DNA of 37,849 nt from Flavobacteriales bacterium UBA6165 (GCA_002422285.1 DIUF01000022.1:987-38835), one strand, 5' to 3'. Numbered from the stretch's first letter, positions 15,715 through 25,491 are shown. Translations and numbers: made by a program. The notes: generated from the letters alone by a model not told the origin.

Positions 15715-15966
15715 TTAAACAGCTTCCACTTGGAAACTGTATGTCTCCATGATGAGATTAGCGAGAAGTTTTTTGCACGCATCGTCCACTTTAGATTCCG
15801 CTTCAGCTTGATTGTTGGCGTCGATAAACAAACGAACGTGGCGACCTATGCGCACACCAGATATTTCTGGAAGACCAATGTTTGGCATACTGTTACTCAC
15901 TGCTTTGCCTTGTGGGTCAAGAAGTGCCTCCTGCGGCATGATGTCGATTTCTGCTTTAAACTTCAT
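15715..15966 (-). CDS. purS: Phosphoribosylformylglycinamidine synthase subunit PurS
   Basis: This encodes 83 residues, the usual size of PurS, which bridges PurL and PurQ to form the FGAM synthetase of purine biosynthesis and carries ammonia-channel contacts. The sequence fits well: KFKAEIDIMPQEALLDPQGKAV, then the glycine-rich GLPEISGVRIGRHVRLFID, and ACKKLLANLIMETYSFQVE at the end. The frame opens upstream at 15987 but the ATG at 15966 matches the family start (MKFKAEIDI). It starts 4 bases after the pssA stop, so the two are co-transcribed. No purL or purQ is in the window. Confidence 0.93.
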   Translation of the reverse strand: MKFKAEIDIMPQEALLDPQGKAVSNSMPNIGLPEISGVRIGRHVRLFIDANNQAEAESKVDDACKKLLANLIMETYSFQVEAV

Positions 15967-15970
15967 TTTT

Positions 15971-16813
15971 TTAAGATTTAGTGACAAAGAATCGGATAAG
16001 CGAAATTGTCAGGTACAAAAGTACTACAAATGGTAATGCGAATACGCCAAAGAGCACTATCAAAGTTATTGACAATCCGATGAGGGTATACTTGTCTATA
16101 TTGTTTTTAAATGAAAAGTCTTTGAATTTCAATGCAATAAGCGGCACTTCTGAAACCAACAAAATGGAAAAAACGACAACCAATGTGGATAACACGCCTT
16201 CTCTCATGAGAATTTCAGTCAACAATCCTGAAGTGCCTGTAGTTCCATAGCCAAACCAAAGCGTGAGCGCAATTGAAACAAAAAACAAAGTATTGGCAGG
16301 CGTTGGAAATCCGATAAAATGTTCGCTTTGACGTGTATCCAAATTGAACTTCGCCAATCTAAAAAGCGAGAAAAAAGGAATCAACAACGCAACAAAAGGT
16401 AGAATTAATGTCCATGCATTAAATTGAACCATGTGCAATTCATCCACGCCATATATGAGGGCATCAAAATATTGGTCTATCAAGAGTTTAATATTAAATC
16501 CCATCTTATCCCCTACCATCACCTGAGCAAGAGAACCGTTTACACTAACAGCACCAGAAACAATCAACAAAATAAAAGTTATTATTCCAGGAGCTGCACC
16601 AAAACTTACCATATCTGCCAAAGAGTCCAACTGTTTGCCCAACTCTCCTTGCTTATTCAGCAAACGCGCAGCAAAACCATCTAAAAAATCGAGTAACATG
16701 GCAGCAAACAAAAAATACGCAGCCAAATCCAAGCGACCTTGTAAGGCAAACAAAATCGATAAACAACCACCAAGTAGATTTCCAGCTGTAAGTATATTGG
16801 GAAGTGAAAACAT
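15971..16813 (-). CDS. pssA: CDP-diacylglycerol--serine O-phosphatidyltransferase
   Basis: This encodes 280 residues with about seven to eight hydrophobic segments, the build of integral-membrane PssA, which makes phosphatidylserine (the precursor of phosphatidylethanolamine) from CDP-diacylglycerol and serine. The CDP-alcohol phosphatidyltransferase signature DG-x2-AR-x8-G-x3-D-x3-D is present as DGFAARLLNKQGELGKQLDS followed by LAD (about residues 45-68), with all acidic metal ligands. The start MFSLPNILTAGNLLGGCLS is the typical PssA N-terminus. CAACTTTG at 16816-16823 (minus), one mismatch from the -7 consensus, precedes it. It is followed closely by purS, a functionally unrelated neighbour. 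Confidence 0.94.
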   Translation of the reverse strand: MFSLPNILTAGNLLGGCLSILFALQGRLDLAAYFLFAAMLLDFLDGFAARLLNKQGELGKQLDSLADMVSFGAAPGIITFILLIVSGAVSVNGSLAQVMVGDKMGFNIKLLIDQYFDALIYGVDELHMVQFNAWTLILPFVALLIPFFSLFRLAKFNLDTRQSEHFIGFPTPANTLFFVSIALTLWFGYGTTGTSGLLTEILMREGVLSTLVVVFSILLVSEVPLIALKFKDFSFKNNIDKYTLIGLSITLIVLFGVFALPFVVLLYLTISLIRFFVTKS

Positions 16814-16933
16814 GGTACAAAGTTGATAAAAATTCTGCTCTTGCGATACCTCACACTCTAAATTGGTATATTTTTACATTTTCATACAATTTTAAAGCAC
16901 AAAATGAGTTATTTTCCTCAAACTCTTTTCTAT

Positions 16934-18049
16934 ATGTCAAAAAAGACCGCATTCCTTGCCTGCCTTTGTTTTATTGGTTTTCAGTATGCTTTTTCTCAAG
17001 ACAATTCTACCATCGCTCCGAAATACTCGAACGAATTCCTTCAAATAGGTATTGGTGGTAAAGCGATGGGACTCTCGAATGCTGTAGTAGCGAGTGTTGA
17101 TGATGTCTCTTCAAGTTATTGGAATCCAGCGGGATTGATGCGTATGAGTTCAAAATTTCAAGGCGCTTTAATGCACTCTGAATACTTTGCGGGAATTGCC
17201 AAATACGATTATTTAGGCCTTTCTTATAAAATTGACGATAAAAGTGCTGTTGGCTTTACTGCTATTCGTTTCGGGGTTGATGACATTCCAAATACGACTC
17301 AACTTATTGATAACAACGGAAATATAGACTACGACAGAATAACCCGATTCACTGCTGCTGATTATGGTTTTTTGTTTTCATACGCCCGTCAATTGCCTGT
17401 CGAAGGGCTCACATTTGGCGCAAACGCAAAAGTGATTTACAGAAAAGTAGGAGATTTTGCCAGTGCTTATGGATTTGGACTGGATTTCGGAATGCAATAT
17501 AAAGTCAAAAAATGGAACTTTGGGGCGGTGATGCGCGATGCTGTTTCTACCTTCAATGCATGGGTGTTTAATTTAGACGAACAAACAAAAGAAGTCTTTT
17601 TGGCAACGGGTAACGAGATCCCTCAGAATGGATTAGAGCTTACCTTGCCTCGACTTATTCTAGGTGTTCACAGGAAATTCGATTTGGGGGAAAAGGGATT
17701 TAGCATTGCACCAGAAATTAATGCTGCCATTACAACAGACGGACGAAGAAATGTTCTGATTTCAGCCAAACCATTTAGTATTGAACCATACATGGGCTTA
17801 CAGTTCGGTTACAAAGATTTGGTAGCCGTGCGCATGGGTGTTGGAAACATACAGCGTGTTACCAACTTTGACGAAACAAAAGATATGAATATTCAGCCGA
17901 ACATTGGAATTGGATTCAGAATTTCAGCGGTGCATATCGACTATGCCTACACTAACATTGGTGGACTTTCTGCAGCACTTTATTCTCACGTGATTTCGCT
18001 GAAAATACACTTGAATAAACTTTCTAAAAGCAGCCAACCGCAGATTTAA
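16934..18049 (+). CDS. porV: T9SS outer-membrane protein PorV
   Basis: This encodes 371 residues from the ATG at 16934, where MSKKTAFLACLCFIGFQYAFSQ is a signal peptide; an ATG at 16904 gives an extension unlike a signal sequence. The mature part is a FadL-like beta-barrel of the PorV/PorQ family: FLQIGIGGKAMGLSNAVVA, DDVSSSYWNPAGLMR, and repeated amphipathic strands ending HVISLKIHLNK. PorV shuttles T9SS cargo from the translocon to the sortase and is itself needed for attachment. The PorU-like sortase gene follows 5 bases later, which separates PorV from the paralogue PorQ. Both likely share one transcript. Confidence 0.9.
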   Translation: MSKKTAFLACLCFIGFQYAFSQDNSTIAPKYSNEFLQIGIGGKAMGLSNAVVASVDDVSSSYWNPAGLMRMSSKFQGALMHSEYFAGIAKYDYLGLSYKIDDKSAVGFTAIRFGVDDIPNTTQLIDNNGNIDYDRITRFTAADYGFLFSYARQLPVEGLTFGANAKVIYRKVGDFASAYGFGLDFGMQYKVKKWNFGAVMRDAVSTFNAWVFNLDEQTKEVFLATGNEIPQNGLELTLPRLILGVHRKFDLGEKGFSIAPEINAAITTDGRRNVLISAKPFSIEPYMGLQFGYKDLVAVRMGVGNIQRVTNFDETKDMNIQPNIGIGFRISAVHIDYAYTNIGGLSAALYSHVISLKIHLNKLSKSSQPQI

Positions 18050-18054
18050 AGCTT

Positions 18055-21000
18055 ATGAGAAAAATATTACTCCTCGCTTTTCTCTTGTTGAATTTTGGTT
18101 TTGTCATGTCTCAGACTTATGGCAACGAATGGATCAATTACAATCAACAACATTATTCCTTTAAAGTAGCACAAAATCGCCCTTATCGGATTTCTTTTGA
18201 TGTGCTCAGCCAAGCTGGAATACCAGTTGACCTATTAACCACCGGACAATACCGGATCTATGGGAAAGAGCGTGAGATTCCCATTTGGATCAATGATGCC
18301 AACCAAAATGGCTACATTGATTCTGTTGATTTTATTGAATTTTATGCAGAGCGCAACACGGGTTGGCTTGACTCGCTAATGTATGACAACGAAGAAGGTA
18401 TTGCTAATCCAGCATTTAGTTTATACAGCGATACATTAACCTACTTTTTGACGTGGGGCAATGACAACAATGGTCTTCGTTTTCAAGAGGAAACCGATGT
18501 TGCTTACACCACTTACCCCTATGCCACGTTTGTAATTCGTCAAGTGCTTATTAATTTGAACGCGCAGTATTACGAAGGTCCTAGGGTTACTGGTGGCAGC
18601 TCCTCTTTTTTCAACGACGGTGAAGGATGGGGTCGCGCACAAGTCAATGGAATTGCTACCCCGAGCATCAATATGAATATGACCGTTACGGGATATTACA
18701 ATGGTATTGATGCACCGCCCGTGCGACTTCACACCAAGCTGTCATCCAATTCCAATGCAGCATCAACGAGTCCATTTAATCACCACACCGTTTTAAGTTT
18801 GAACGGCAATGTTTTTCTCGATACCGTTTATTTTGGCTATCAACAAATTAGAAACACAAGCTTCTTTCCTGCGAGCGTATTCACCTCAAACACTGCCGTT
18901 TTAAACCTATCTATACCCAATGATTTAGGTGCTGTTACCGATGTGCAAGGATTTACTTATGGTCAATTAGACTTTGCGAAAAACTTGGCAGTTGGTGGCA
19001 ATAATGCCTTATTCAGAACCATCAACAATGCCAATTCCCCAAAAGCCACTTACCAATTCACAGGATTGAGTGGTACTGGAGCACATTGTTATGTGTGGGG
19101 AGGTGGTGTAGCCAAAAAACTTCCTGTTACGGTTCAGAGCTCCAATAGATTTGTTGTTGTTCCAAATGCCGAAAGTGCAAATGAGCAAGAAATTTTCATT
19201 TTTTCAAATGCAGCAATAGTCCAAATTACAGAACTCAATCCAGTAAACGGAACAGGATTTTTCACCAATTACGGCAGCCAAAATTTGGAAGCGGCATTGC
19301 TTTTTATTTATCACAACAGTTTATCTGCAGGGGTTGAAGAATATCGTCAGTATCGAGAAAGCATGGCTGGTGGCTCATACAATGTTGTTTCTGCTGATGT
19401 TGAAGAATTGTATATGCAGTATGGAGGTGGCGTTCATGGTCATGCTTTAGGTATTCGTCGTTTTGCACATCAAGTTTACAACCAAACCACAAATAAACCA
19501 GTGGGTTTATACCTCATAGGAAAAGGTGTTAGAGAAGCCAACGAACTCGGTGGTGCACAACCTGGTACTAGAAAAAGTGTCTTGTCGTATGAAACAAATT
19601 TAGTTCCATCGTTTGGTTATCCATCCTCAGACATGGGCTTCACTGCGCGCTTGATAGACAACTCTTGGGCGCCTGCTATTCCAACTGGTCGACTTGCGGC
19701 TAAAGACAATGAGGAAGTTTTGAGTTATTTAGACAAAGTAAAACTCTTCGAACAAAACCAAGACCCGAACAGCGTTTATAATTCAGCAACGAAAGACTGG
19801 CAAAAACACGTCATGCATTTTGGTGGTGGCTCTTCGCCTAATGAAATCAATCAACTCGCGACATACTTAAATGTATTGGGAACAAAAGTAGAAAACAATC
19901 GTTTTGGCGGAAAAACACACACCTACATCAAGCAAGATTCAAATCCTTTCAACCCAACAGTTTTGAGTCAAGTTACCAATCGCATAAACGACGGTGTTTC
20001 TGTAATGACTTTCTTTAGCCATGCATCAGGCGGTGGATTTGAAATCAACATCGACCAACCAGAAACATGGCAAAATTACGGCAGATACCCCGTGGTGATT
20101 GGTAATTCTTGTTATACTGGTGACATGTTCATGCAAACAGCGATAACTCCTGCCGAGCGCTTCGTTTTGGTTGAAGACAAAGGTGCCATTGCATTTATCT
20201 CTACCGTGAAACAGGGAATAATCACCTCTCTTTTTCAACACTCTAATCAATTCTACAACGAATTTTGCTTCAATTCTTATGGCGAGAATTTGGGAACTCA
20301 GTTGAGCAACACTGCTTCATTTTTATTTGTGACCTACCAAAACAACTTGTTGATAGAGTCCGTTGCAATGCAGATGAATCTTCACGGCGACCCAATGATT
20401 CGCGTAAATCACCATGACAGACCTGAAATTGAAATCACGCCTCAAAGCGTAACGTTTTCTCCATCTCAAGTAGATTTAAGTACCCAAGAAATTGAACTTA
20501 CCTTGCATATTAAAAACTTGGGACGCTCAGTTATGGATACTTTTGCCATAGAAGTTCGACGAAGTTTTCCAGGGCAAAATGCAGATTCAGTTTACACAAA
20601 ATACCTTCCAGTTTTGCACTACATGGATAGTGTGGTGTTCACCATGCCTGTTCAACCAGATGTGGCCTTGGGCTTAAATCAATTCGAAATTTTGGTGGAT
20701 ATTCCATCTCAAATCGAAGAGCAATATGATGAGTTTGACAACAACACGCTTTTGTTGAATTATCTGATAGACGTTGGTGGGATATTACCTGTTTATCCTT
20801 GGGATTATGCGGTAATCCCGGAACCAAATCCAACACTATTGGCATCGACTATCAATCCGTTTGCCAATTTGAGAACCTACAGATTTGAATTGGACACAAC
20901 AGACCTCTTCAATTCACCCCAGCATCGTTACGTTGAAGTTTCATCTTTAGGCGGTGTAGTTGCTGTGCAGCCTAATCAATGGTTGAGTGTGGCAAATAAT

Positions 21001-23205
21001 TCCAACTTGCCTTTAGTCACACCAGACAGCGCGGTTTATTTTTGGCGCGTTTCTGAAGTGAATGGTGCTGAGCCTCTGTGGATTGAGCAAAGTTTTCAAT
21101 ACATCACAGGAAAAAGTGGTTGGGGGCAAGACCATTTCTATCAATTCAAGAAAAACACATTCAGCTTTTTAGATTACAACCGTGATTTGAGGCTGCGCGA
21201 GTTCTTGGATTTTGAAACCACAGTGCAATGTAATGTCTATGACAATGCCAATAGTATTCCTGCCTGGGCTGGCACAAATTGGTATTTGAATAATACTGAA
21301 ATTGAATACGATTTATGCCAATTGACACGTTCCATTCACGTGGCTGTAATTGACCCAGTCACTTTACAACCCTGGTATTCTAGAGGATTGGTAAATGGTG
21401 TTGAACTGAACAGCGGAAATAATTTCGGTAACGCGAATGATTTAAGCAATTCACCGCCATGTCGCGTTCGTCCGGATGGTTATTTCATATTCCGACAAAC
21501 AACTGCCGACCAAAGAGCAGCTTTCAGAAATATTATTGAAAATGTTATTCCAGAAGGTCATTATGTGTTGATATATACACCAATTGAAACACGTTACGAT
21601 TTGTGGGAACCCGAAATGTTTGACGTGTTTAGTATGTTGCAATCAGACAGTATTTTTCCAGGCAAGCCCAATCGATCATTTATTTTTTTCGGACAAAAAG
21701 GAAATAACACATATAATGTTGAGGCGGTTGCGCAGGTTCCAGGCGAATTAATTAGCCTCAATCAAACCTTGCCTGGTGTTAACTCTTTTGGTGTAGAAAG
21801 ATCGGTTAAAATTGGTCCCGCAGCATCTTGGGGCACGGTTTACTGGAAGCAAGATGCACTCGAAAATCCGACGTCAGACTCCACAATACTTCGAATTTAC
21901 GGCATGAACTGGTCAGCAATACCACAAACAGAGATAGACTTAACTTTTACATCCAACGATTCTTTGTTAAACTTGAACAATCAGGTTAGCGCTATTCAGA
22001 ATCCATACTTGCAGTTGAAATCTTCTCATTGGGATGTATTGGGTCAAACACCTTCTCAAATTGACCGTTGGCATGTTCTGTACGAGGAATTACCTGAGGC
22101 GGCAATAGACGCTTCAAACGGCTTTTATTGGTCTGTAGAAAACAATAGCATTCAAGAGGGAGAATTGATTTCGTTTGCGGTAGATATAAGGAATATCAGC
22201 GATAAAAATATGGATTCTCTTTTGGTGAGGTACTGGGTTCAGGATGTTAATTTGAATAAGCAATTCATCCCCTACCCGCGCCAAGACTCCCTTCGTATTG
22301 GACAAACACTAAGAGACACCATCACATTCTCCACGCAAGGAATGAGTGGATTACGCAGTTTTTGGATTGAGGTAAATCCGTATGTAAACGGAAGCACTGT
22401 GATTAAAGATCAACCAGAGCAATTTCACTTCAACAACATTGCACAAATCCAATTCTTTGTAACAAAAGACGTCATCAACCCCATTTTGGATGTAACTTTT
22501 GATGGTATTCACATCTTAAACGGGGATATTGTAAGTCCGAAAAGTGAAATTGTCATTTCATTGAAAGACGAAAACCCCTTCCTAATCATGAACAGTGATG
22601 CCGACACTTCTCTTTTCGCTGTTTATTTGCGTGACCCCTTTGGCGTACAAAGACGAGTATATTTCATTGATGGTAACGGACAGGTTAATATGGAATGGAT
22701 TCCTGCTAGTGGCAACAACAACAAGTTCAAAATTATTTACAGAGGACAATTCTATATGGACGGTAACTATCAACTCCTGGTGCAAGGACAAGATTTGTCG
22801 GGTAACCTTTCTGGAGATTTGGATTACCGCATTGAATTCGAAGTAATCAACGAGAGTTCCATCAGTTATTTGATGAATTATCCGAATCCGTTTAGCACGA
22901 GCACGCGATTTGTGTTTACGCTAACAGGCGAACGTGTTCCTGATCACATGACCATACAAATCATGACGGTAACTGGCAAGGTTGTTCGAGAAATTACGCT
23001 GGCGGAATTAGGGCCCATAAACATTGGTCGAAACATCACAGAATATGCTTGGGATGGCCGCGATGAATTTGGTGATTTGTTGGCCAATGGTGTTTATCTC
23101 TATCGTGTGCTTACAAGCTTAGATGGCGAGAGAATCAAACACCGTGAAACTGGAGCGGATGAATTCTTTAAACAAGAATTTGGAAAAATGTACTTGATGC
23201 GATAA
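18055..23205 (+). CDS. porU: T9SS sortase PorU, long form (C25 peptidase)
   Basis: This encodes 1716 residues with a signal peptide (MRKILLLAFLLLNFGFVMSQ) and a PorU-type N-terminal domain (YGNEWINYNQQHYSFKVAQN; SVDFIEFYAERNTGWLD). A gingipain-like C25 catalytic domain spans roughly residues 420-790, with His656 in FFSHASGGG and Cys686 in GNSCYTGDMF. Beyond it are CARDB/Ig-like stretches (LTLHIKNLGRSVMDTFAIEV; ISFAVDIRNISDKNMDSL) and a C-terminal FlgD-like domain from about residue 1603 (YLMNYPNPFSTSTRF; YAWDGRDEFGDLLANGVYLY). PorU cleaves the sorting domain of T9SS cargo and attaches it to the surface. The protein is much longer than P. gingivalis PorU (about 1160 residues). A PorU2-type paralogue is the main alternative. 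Confidence 0.88.
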   Translation: MRKILLLAFLLLNFGFVMSQTYGNEWINYNQQHYSFKVAQNRPYRISFDVLSQAGIPVDLLTTGQYRIYGKEREIPIWINDANQNGYIDSVDFIEFYAERNTGWLDSLMYDNEEGIANPAFSLYSDTLTYFLTWGNDNNGLRFQEETDVAYTTYPYATFVIRQVLINLNAQYYEGPRVTGGSSSFFNDGEGWGRAQVNGIATPSINMNMTVTGYYNGIDAPPVRLHTKLSSNSNAASTSPFNHHTVLSLNGNVFLDTVYFGYQQIRNTSFFPASVFTSNTAVLNLSIPNDLGAVTDVQGFTYGQLDFAKNLAVGGNNALFRTINNANSPKATYQFTGLSGTGAHCYVWGGGVAKKLPVTVQSSNRFVVVPNAESANEQEIFIFSNAAIVQITELNPVNGTGFFTNYGSQNLEAALLFIYHNSLSAGVEEYRQYRESMAGGSYNVVSADVEELYMQYGGGVHGHALGIRRFAHQVYNQTTNKPVGLYLIGKGVREANELGGAQPGTRKSVLSYETNLVPSFGYPSSDMGFTARLIDNSWAPAIPTGRLAAKDNEEVLSYLDKVKLFEQNQDPNSVYNSATKDWQKHVMHFGGGSSPNEINQLATYLNVLGTKVENNRFGGKTHTYIKQDSNPFNPTVLSQVTNRINDGVSVMTFFSHASGGGFEINIDQPETWQNYGRYPVVIGNSCYTGDMFMQTAITPAERFVLVEDKGAIAFISTVKQGIITSLFQHSNQFYNEFCFNSYGENLGTQLSNTASFLFVTYQNNLLIESVAMQMNLHGDPMIRVNHHDRPEIEITPQSVTFSPSQVDLSTQEIELTLHIKNLGRSVMDTFAIEVRRSFPGQNADSVYTKYLPVLHYMDSVVFTMPVQPDVALGLNQFEILVDIPSQIEEQYDEFDNNTLLLNYLIDVGGILPVYPWDYAVIPEPNPTLLASTINPFANLRTYRFELDTTDLFNSPQHRYVEVSSLGGVVAVQPNQWLSVANNSNLPLVTPDSAVYFWRVSEVNGAEPLWIEQSFQYITGKSGWGQDHFYQFKKNTFSFLDYNRDLRLREFLDFETTVQCNVYDNANSIPAWAGTNWYLNNTEIEYDLCQLTRSIHVAVIDPVTLQPWYSRGLVNGVELNSGNNFGNANDLSNSPPCRVRPDGYFIFRQTTADQRAAFRNIIENVIPEGHYVLIYTPIETRYDLWEPEMFDVFSMLQSDSIFPGKPNRSFIFFGQKGNNTYNVEAVAQVPGELISLNQTLPGVNSFGVERSVKIGPAASWGTVYWKQDALENPTSDSTILRIYGMNWSAIPQTEIDLTFTSNDSLLNLNNQVSAIQNPYLQLKSSHWDVLGQTPSQIDRWHVLYEELPEAAIDASNGFYWSVENNSIQEGELISFAVDIRNISDKNMDSLLVRYWVQDVNLNKQFIPYPRQDSLRIGQTLRDTITFSTQGMSGLRSFWIEVNPYVNGSTVIKDQPEQFHFNNIAQIQFFVTKDVINPILDVTFDGIHILNGDIVSPKSEIVISLKDENPFLIMNSDADTSLFAVYLRDPFGVQRRVYFIDGNGQVNMEWIPASGNNNKFKIIYRGQFYMDGNYQLLVQGQDLSGNLSGDLDYRIEFEVINESSISYLMNYPNPFSTSTRFVFTLTGERVPDHMTIQIMTVTGKVVREITLAELGPINIGRNITEYAWDGRDEFGDLLANGVYLYRVLTSLDGERIKHRETGADEFFKQEFGKMYLMR

Positions 23206-23274
23206 TCGAGTGCTGCCATCAGGAATTCTTGAATCCAAGTTTTATATTGGTGTCCAATATGTATAAAACGCCCC

Positions 23275-23853
23275 TTAGAAATTAATAAAACGAAAACAGC
23301 AGCTTACCAAATCTTGAAAAGAAAAAATTACGCATTTCTTTCTCACTCGAACCACTTTGACTACTTTGCCAAATACTACGAAATAGGCAAACCTAAAATT
23401 ATTGTTATTAAACGATACAAGATCTGTGTGAATGATATCGAATACCCAATTGGCGAAAACACCTTTTTTGGGGACATAAGAATCAAACAGTTTTGAAATT
23501 TCCAATGGATTTTGTTCAAAAAAGCGCCCATTACATGGCCGTAAATCTACTAGGAAAAGTGAATCATTGATGATTTCCCACTCGCCTTGATAACCACGCC
23601 AACAATTTGAACTAACGGAATAAACATAAGTTATTCGATTTAGTCCTTCTCCGATATACTCAACTCTCGGCTCATAAAACGATTTCATGAAAGTTGTATC
23701 CAAGTACTTCATCTGCTCCAACGGATATTCCAAAATTACAGAAGTATCACCATTTACAACGATTCTTTCAGGTATTTGAATGGTAGCATGTATACTATTA
23801 AACATGCTATTTCCAAAACATACGAGCACTATTAGTAAAGCAGCAAATCTCAT
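23275..23853 (-). CDS. Exported protein of unknown function
   Basis: This encodes 192 residues. MRFAALLIVLVCFGNSMFNSIHA looks like a signal peptide. The mature part has strand-like blocks (IVVNGDTSVILEYPLEQM, RITYVYSVSSNCWRGYQGEWEIINDSLFLVDL) resembling short Bacteroidota proteins that compare a text or value output, and an aromatic, basic tail (VVFGKVVKVVRVRKKCVIFSF). No known domain is evident to me. The start codon directly abuts the stop of the DoxX-like gene, so it is the last gene of the gcvT transcript. Its stop is 70 bases from the porU stop, tail to tail. Confidence 0.65.
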   Translation of the reverse strand: MRFAALLIVLVCFGNSMFNSIHATIQIPERIVVNGDTSVILEYPLEQMKYLDTTFMKSFYEPRVEYIGEGLNRITYVYSVSSNCWRGYQGEWEIINDSLFLVDLRPCNGRFFEQNPLEISKLFDSYVPKKGVFANWVFDIIHTDLVSFNNNNFRFAYFVVFGKVVKVVRVRKKCVIFSFQDLVSCCFRFINF

Positions 23854-24255
23854 CTAGCCAAAGATGCGCTTCACTTTGCCAAGATTTAGTAAAATAATCG
23901 CCAGAGTCATAGCCAATGGAATACCAGTTTCCCAAAGTTCTTCTGGACGATTATCCAAAAAGAAATGAATCAAAAACATATTGATCGCAACAGGCAATAA
24001 CAAAGCAGCGCCTAGCAAACGAGTTTTTGGGATTATCAAAAGTAAACCAGAAAGTGCCTGAATGGCCCCTACCACTTTAAAAAATCCAGATTTGCAGAAT
24101 GCGGTGATTACTTGTTGATATTCAAGCGGAATGGTGGAATCTGGCCCATATACTTTGCACTCCGACAACCAATGCTTATTAATTCCTTTGTAAACAAAGA
24201 AACCGCCTAAAAGCGCTCCAAGCACAAGTAAAATAAGGTCTGTTGTTTTTTTCAT
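23854..24255 (-). CDS. DoxX-like membrane protein
   Basis: This encodes 133 residues with four predicted membrane segments (TDLILLVLGALLGGFFVYKG; FFKVVGAIQALSGLLLIIP; LLGAALLLPVAINMFLIHFF; GIPLAMTLAIILLNL). The four-helix layout with GxxKhw near helix 1, 'vGaiqalsGlLLiip' and 'llLpvainmflihff' is typical of DoxX/DoxX-like proteins, small inner-membrane proteins often linked to redox stress, with no agreed reaction. It begins 10 bases after the gcvT stop and is followed with zero spacing by the exported protein, so it belongs to the same transcript. Confidence 0.75.
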   Translation of the reverse strand: MKKTTDLILLVLGALLGGFFVYKGINKHWLSECKVYGPDSTIPLEYQQVITAFCKSGFFKVVGAIQALSGLLLIIPKTRLLGAALLLPVAINMFLIHFFLDNRPEELWETGIPLAMTLAIILLNLGKVKRIFG

Positions 24256-24265
24256 AATACGAGAG

Positions 24266-25348
24266 TTACACCTTATAAAAAGGCAATTTTACAACTTGAG
24301 CTTTGATATGTTTGTCGCGAATTACTACAAAAATTTCAGAATCTACTGCGCTGTTTTCGACAGTTACATATCCTAATCCAATGGCTTTTTTCATCGATGG
24401 CGACATGGTACCGGATGTTACGCGACCTATAATATTGCCATGCGAATCAGCTATTTCATAGTCATGGCGCGGAATACCTTTGTCTACCAATTCAAATGCT
24501 ACTAATTTTTTACTCACACCGGCTTCTTTCTGTGCTTTCAGGTTGTCTGAATTGACAAAATCTTTGGTGAATTTTGTTATCCAACCCAATCCTGCTTCGA
24601 GTGGTGAAGTAGTGTCGTCGATGTCGTTACCATACAAACAGAAGCCCATTTCCAAACGCAAAGTGTCGCGGGCAGCCAAACCAATAGGCTTGATTCCGAA
24701 TGATGCTCCAGCTTCGAACACTTTTTCCCAAACTTGTTTCACCTCGTTGTTTTTGCAATAGATTTCAAATCCACCTGAGCCCGTGTAACCTGTTGCCGAA
24801 ATAATGACATGTTCAATGCCAGCAAAATCGGCTACCTCAAAATGGTAGTATTTTATAGCAGATAAATCCACCGAAGTTAAACTCTGCATAGCTTCCACTG
24901 CTTTTGGTCCTTGAATCGCCAACAGGGAATAATCATCCGACAAGTTTCGCATTTCAACACCCATATCGTTGTGCGCAGAAATCCAATTCCAGTCTTTTTC
25001 AATGTTGGATGCATTTACCACTAAAAGATATTGTTCTTCTTTGATTTGATAAATAATTAAGTCGTCAACAATTCCACCATCCTTATTCGGCATGCAAGAA
25101 TATTGCGCTCTTCCTGGAAACAATGCTGTTGCGTCGTTTGTACTTATTTTCTGAATTAAATCAAGGGCTTTAGGTCCGCTAAGCAAAAATTCACCCATGT
25201 GTGAAACATCAAAAACACCAACGCCATTGCGAACAGTTTCGTGTTCAACATTAACCCCCTCATACTGAACAGGCATTTCATAACCTGCAAATGGGACCAT
25301 TTTGGCACCAAGACCAACATGAATATCGTTAAGCGCTACTTTCTTCAT
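24266..25348 (-). CDS. gcvT: Glycine cleavage system T protein (aminomethyltransferase)
   Basis: This encodes 360 residues. GcvT takes the aminomethyl group from lipoylated GcvH to tetrahydrofolate, yielding 5,10-methylene-THF and ammonia. Motifs include KMVPFAGYEMPVQYEG, VGVFDVSHMGEFLLSG, QYSCMPNKDGGIVDDLIIY, the folate-site region SATGYTGSGGFEIYC, GLAARDTLRLEMGFCLYG and VTSGTMSPSMKKAIGLGYV. The frame has two ATGs, 25360 and 25348; I chose 25348 because related proteins start MKxxALxxIH and because the -7 element at 25371-25378 then leaves a short but normal leader. gcvH and gcvP are not in the window; two membrane/exported genes follow in the same transcript. Confidence 0.95.
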   Translation of the reverse strand: MKKVALNDIHVGLGAKMVPFAGYEMPVQYEGVNVEHETVRNGVGVFDVSHMGEFLLSGPKALDLIQKISTNDATALFPGRAQYSCMPNKDGGIVDDLIIYQIKEEQYLLVVNASNIEKDWNWISAHNDMGVEMRNLSDDYSLLAIQGPKAVEAMQSLTSVDLSAIKYYHFEVADFAGIEHVIISATGYTGSGGFEIYCKNNEVKQVWEKVFEAGASFGIKPIGLAARDTLRLEMGFCLYGNDIDDTTSPLEAGLGWITKFTKDFVNSDNLKAQKEAGVSKKLVAFELVDKGIPRHDYEIADSHGNIIGRVTSGTMSPSMKKAIGLGYVTVENSAVDSEIFVVIRDKHIKAQVVKLPFYKV

Positions 25349-25370
25349 TTTTTTAATCATTTAATGGTCG

Positions 25371-25378
25371 CAAAAGTA
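25371..25378 (-). promoter_or_regulatory. -7 promoter element for gcvT operon
   Basis: The minus strand reads TACTTTTG, an exact TAnnTTTG match, ending 22 bases before the chosen ATG at 25348. No -33 TTG at the expected spacing. Its nearness to the start leaves no room for a glycine riboswitch. Confidence 0.45.
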
Positions 25379-25491
25379 ACATTTAATGCTTTGTTATGTT
25401 TGTCTGTGTACCCATAATTTCAACTAAGAATATTTTTATTCGCTTTCGGATTCAAACAAATTATTGATTTAATTTGCTGAAAAATAGCTTT

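Noticed and set aside
25349..25491. Glycine riboswitch in front of gcvT
   Set aside because: An exact -7 element lies only about 22 bases before the start, leaving no room for an aptamer, and no such fold is visible.
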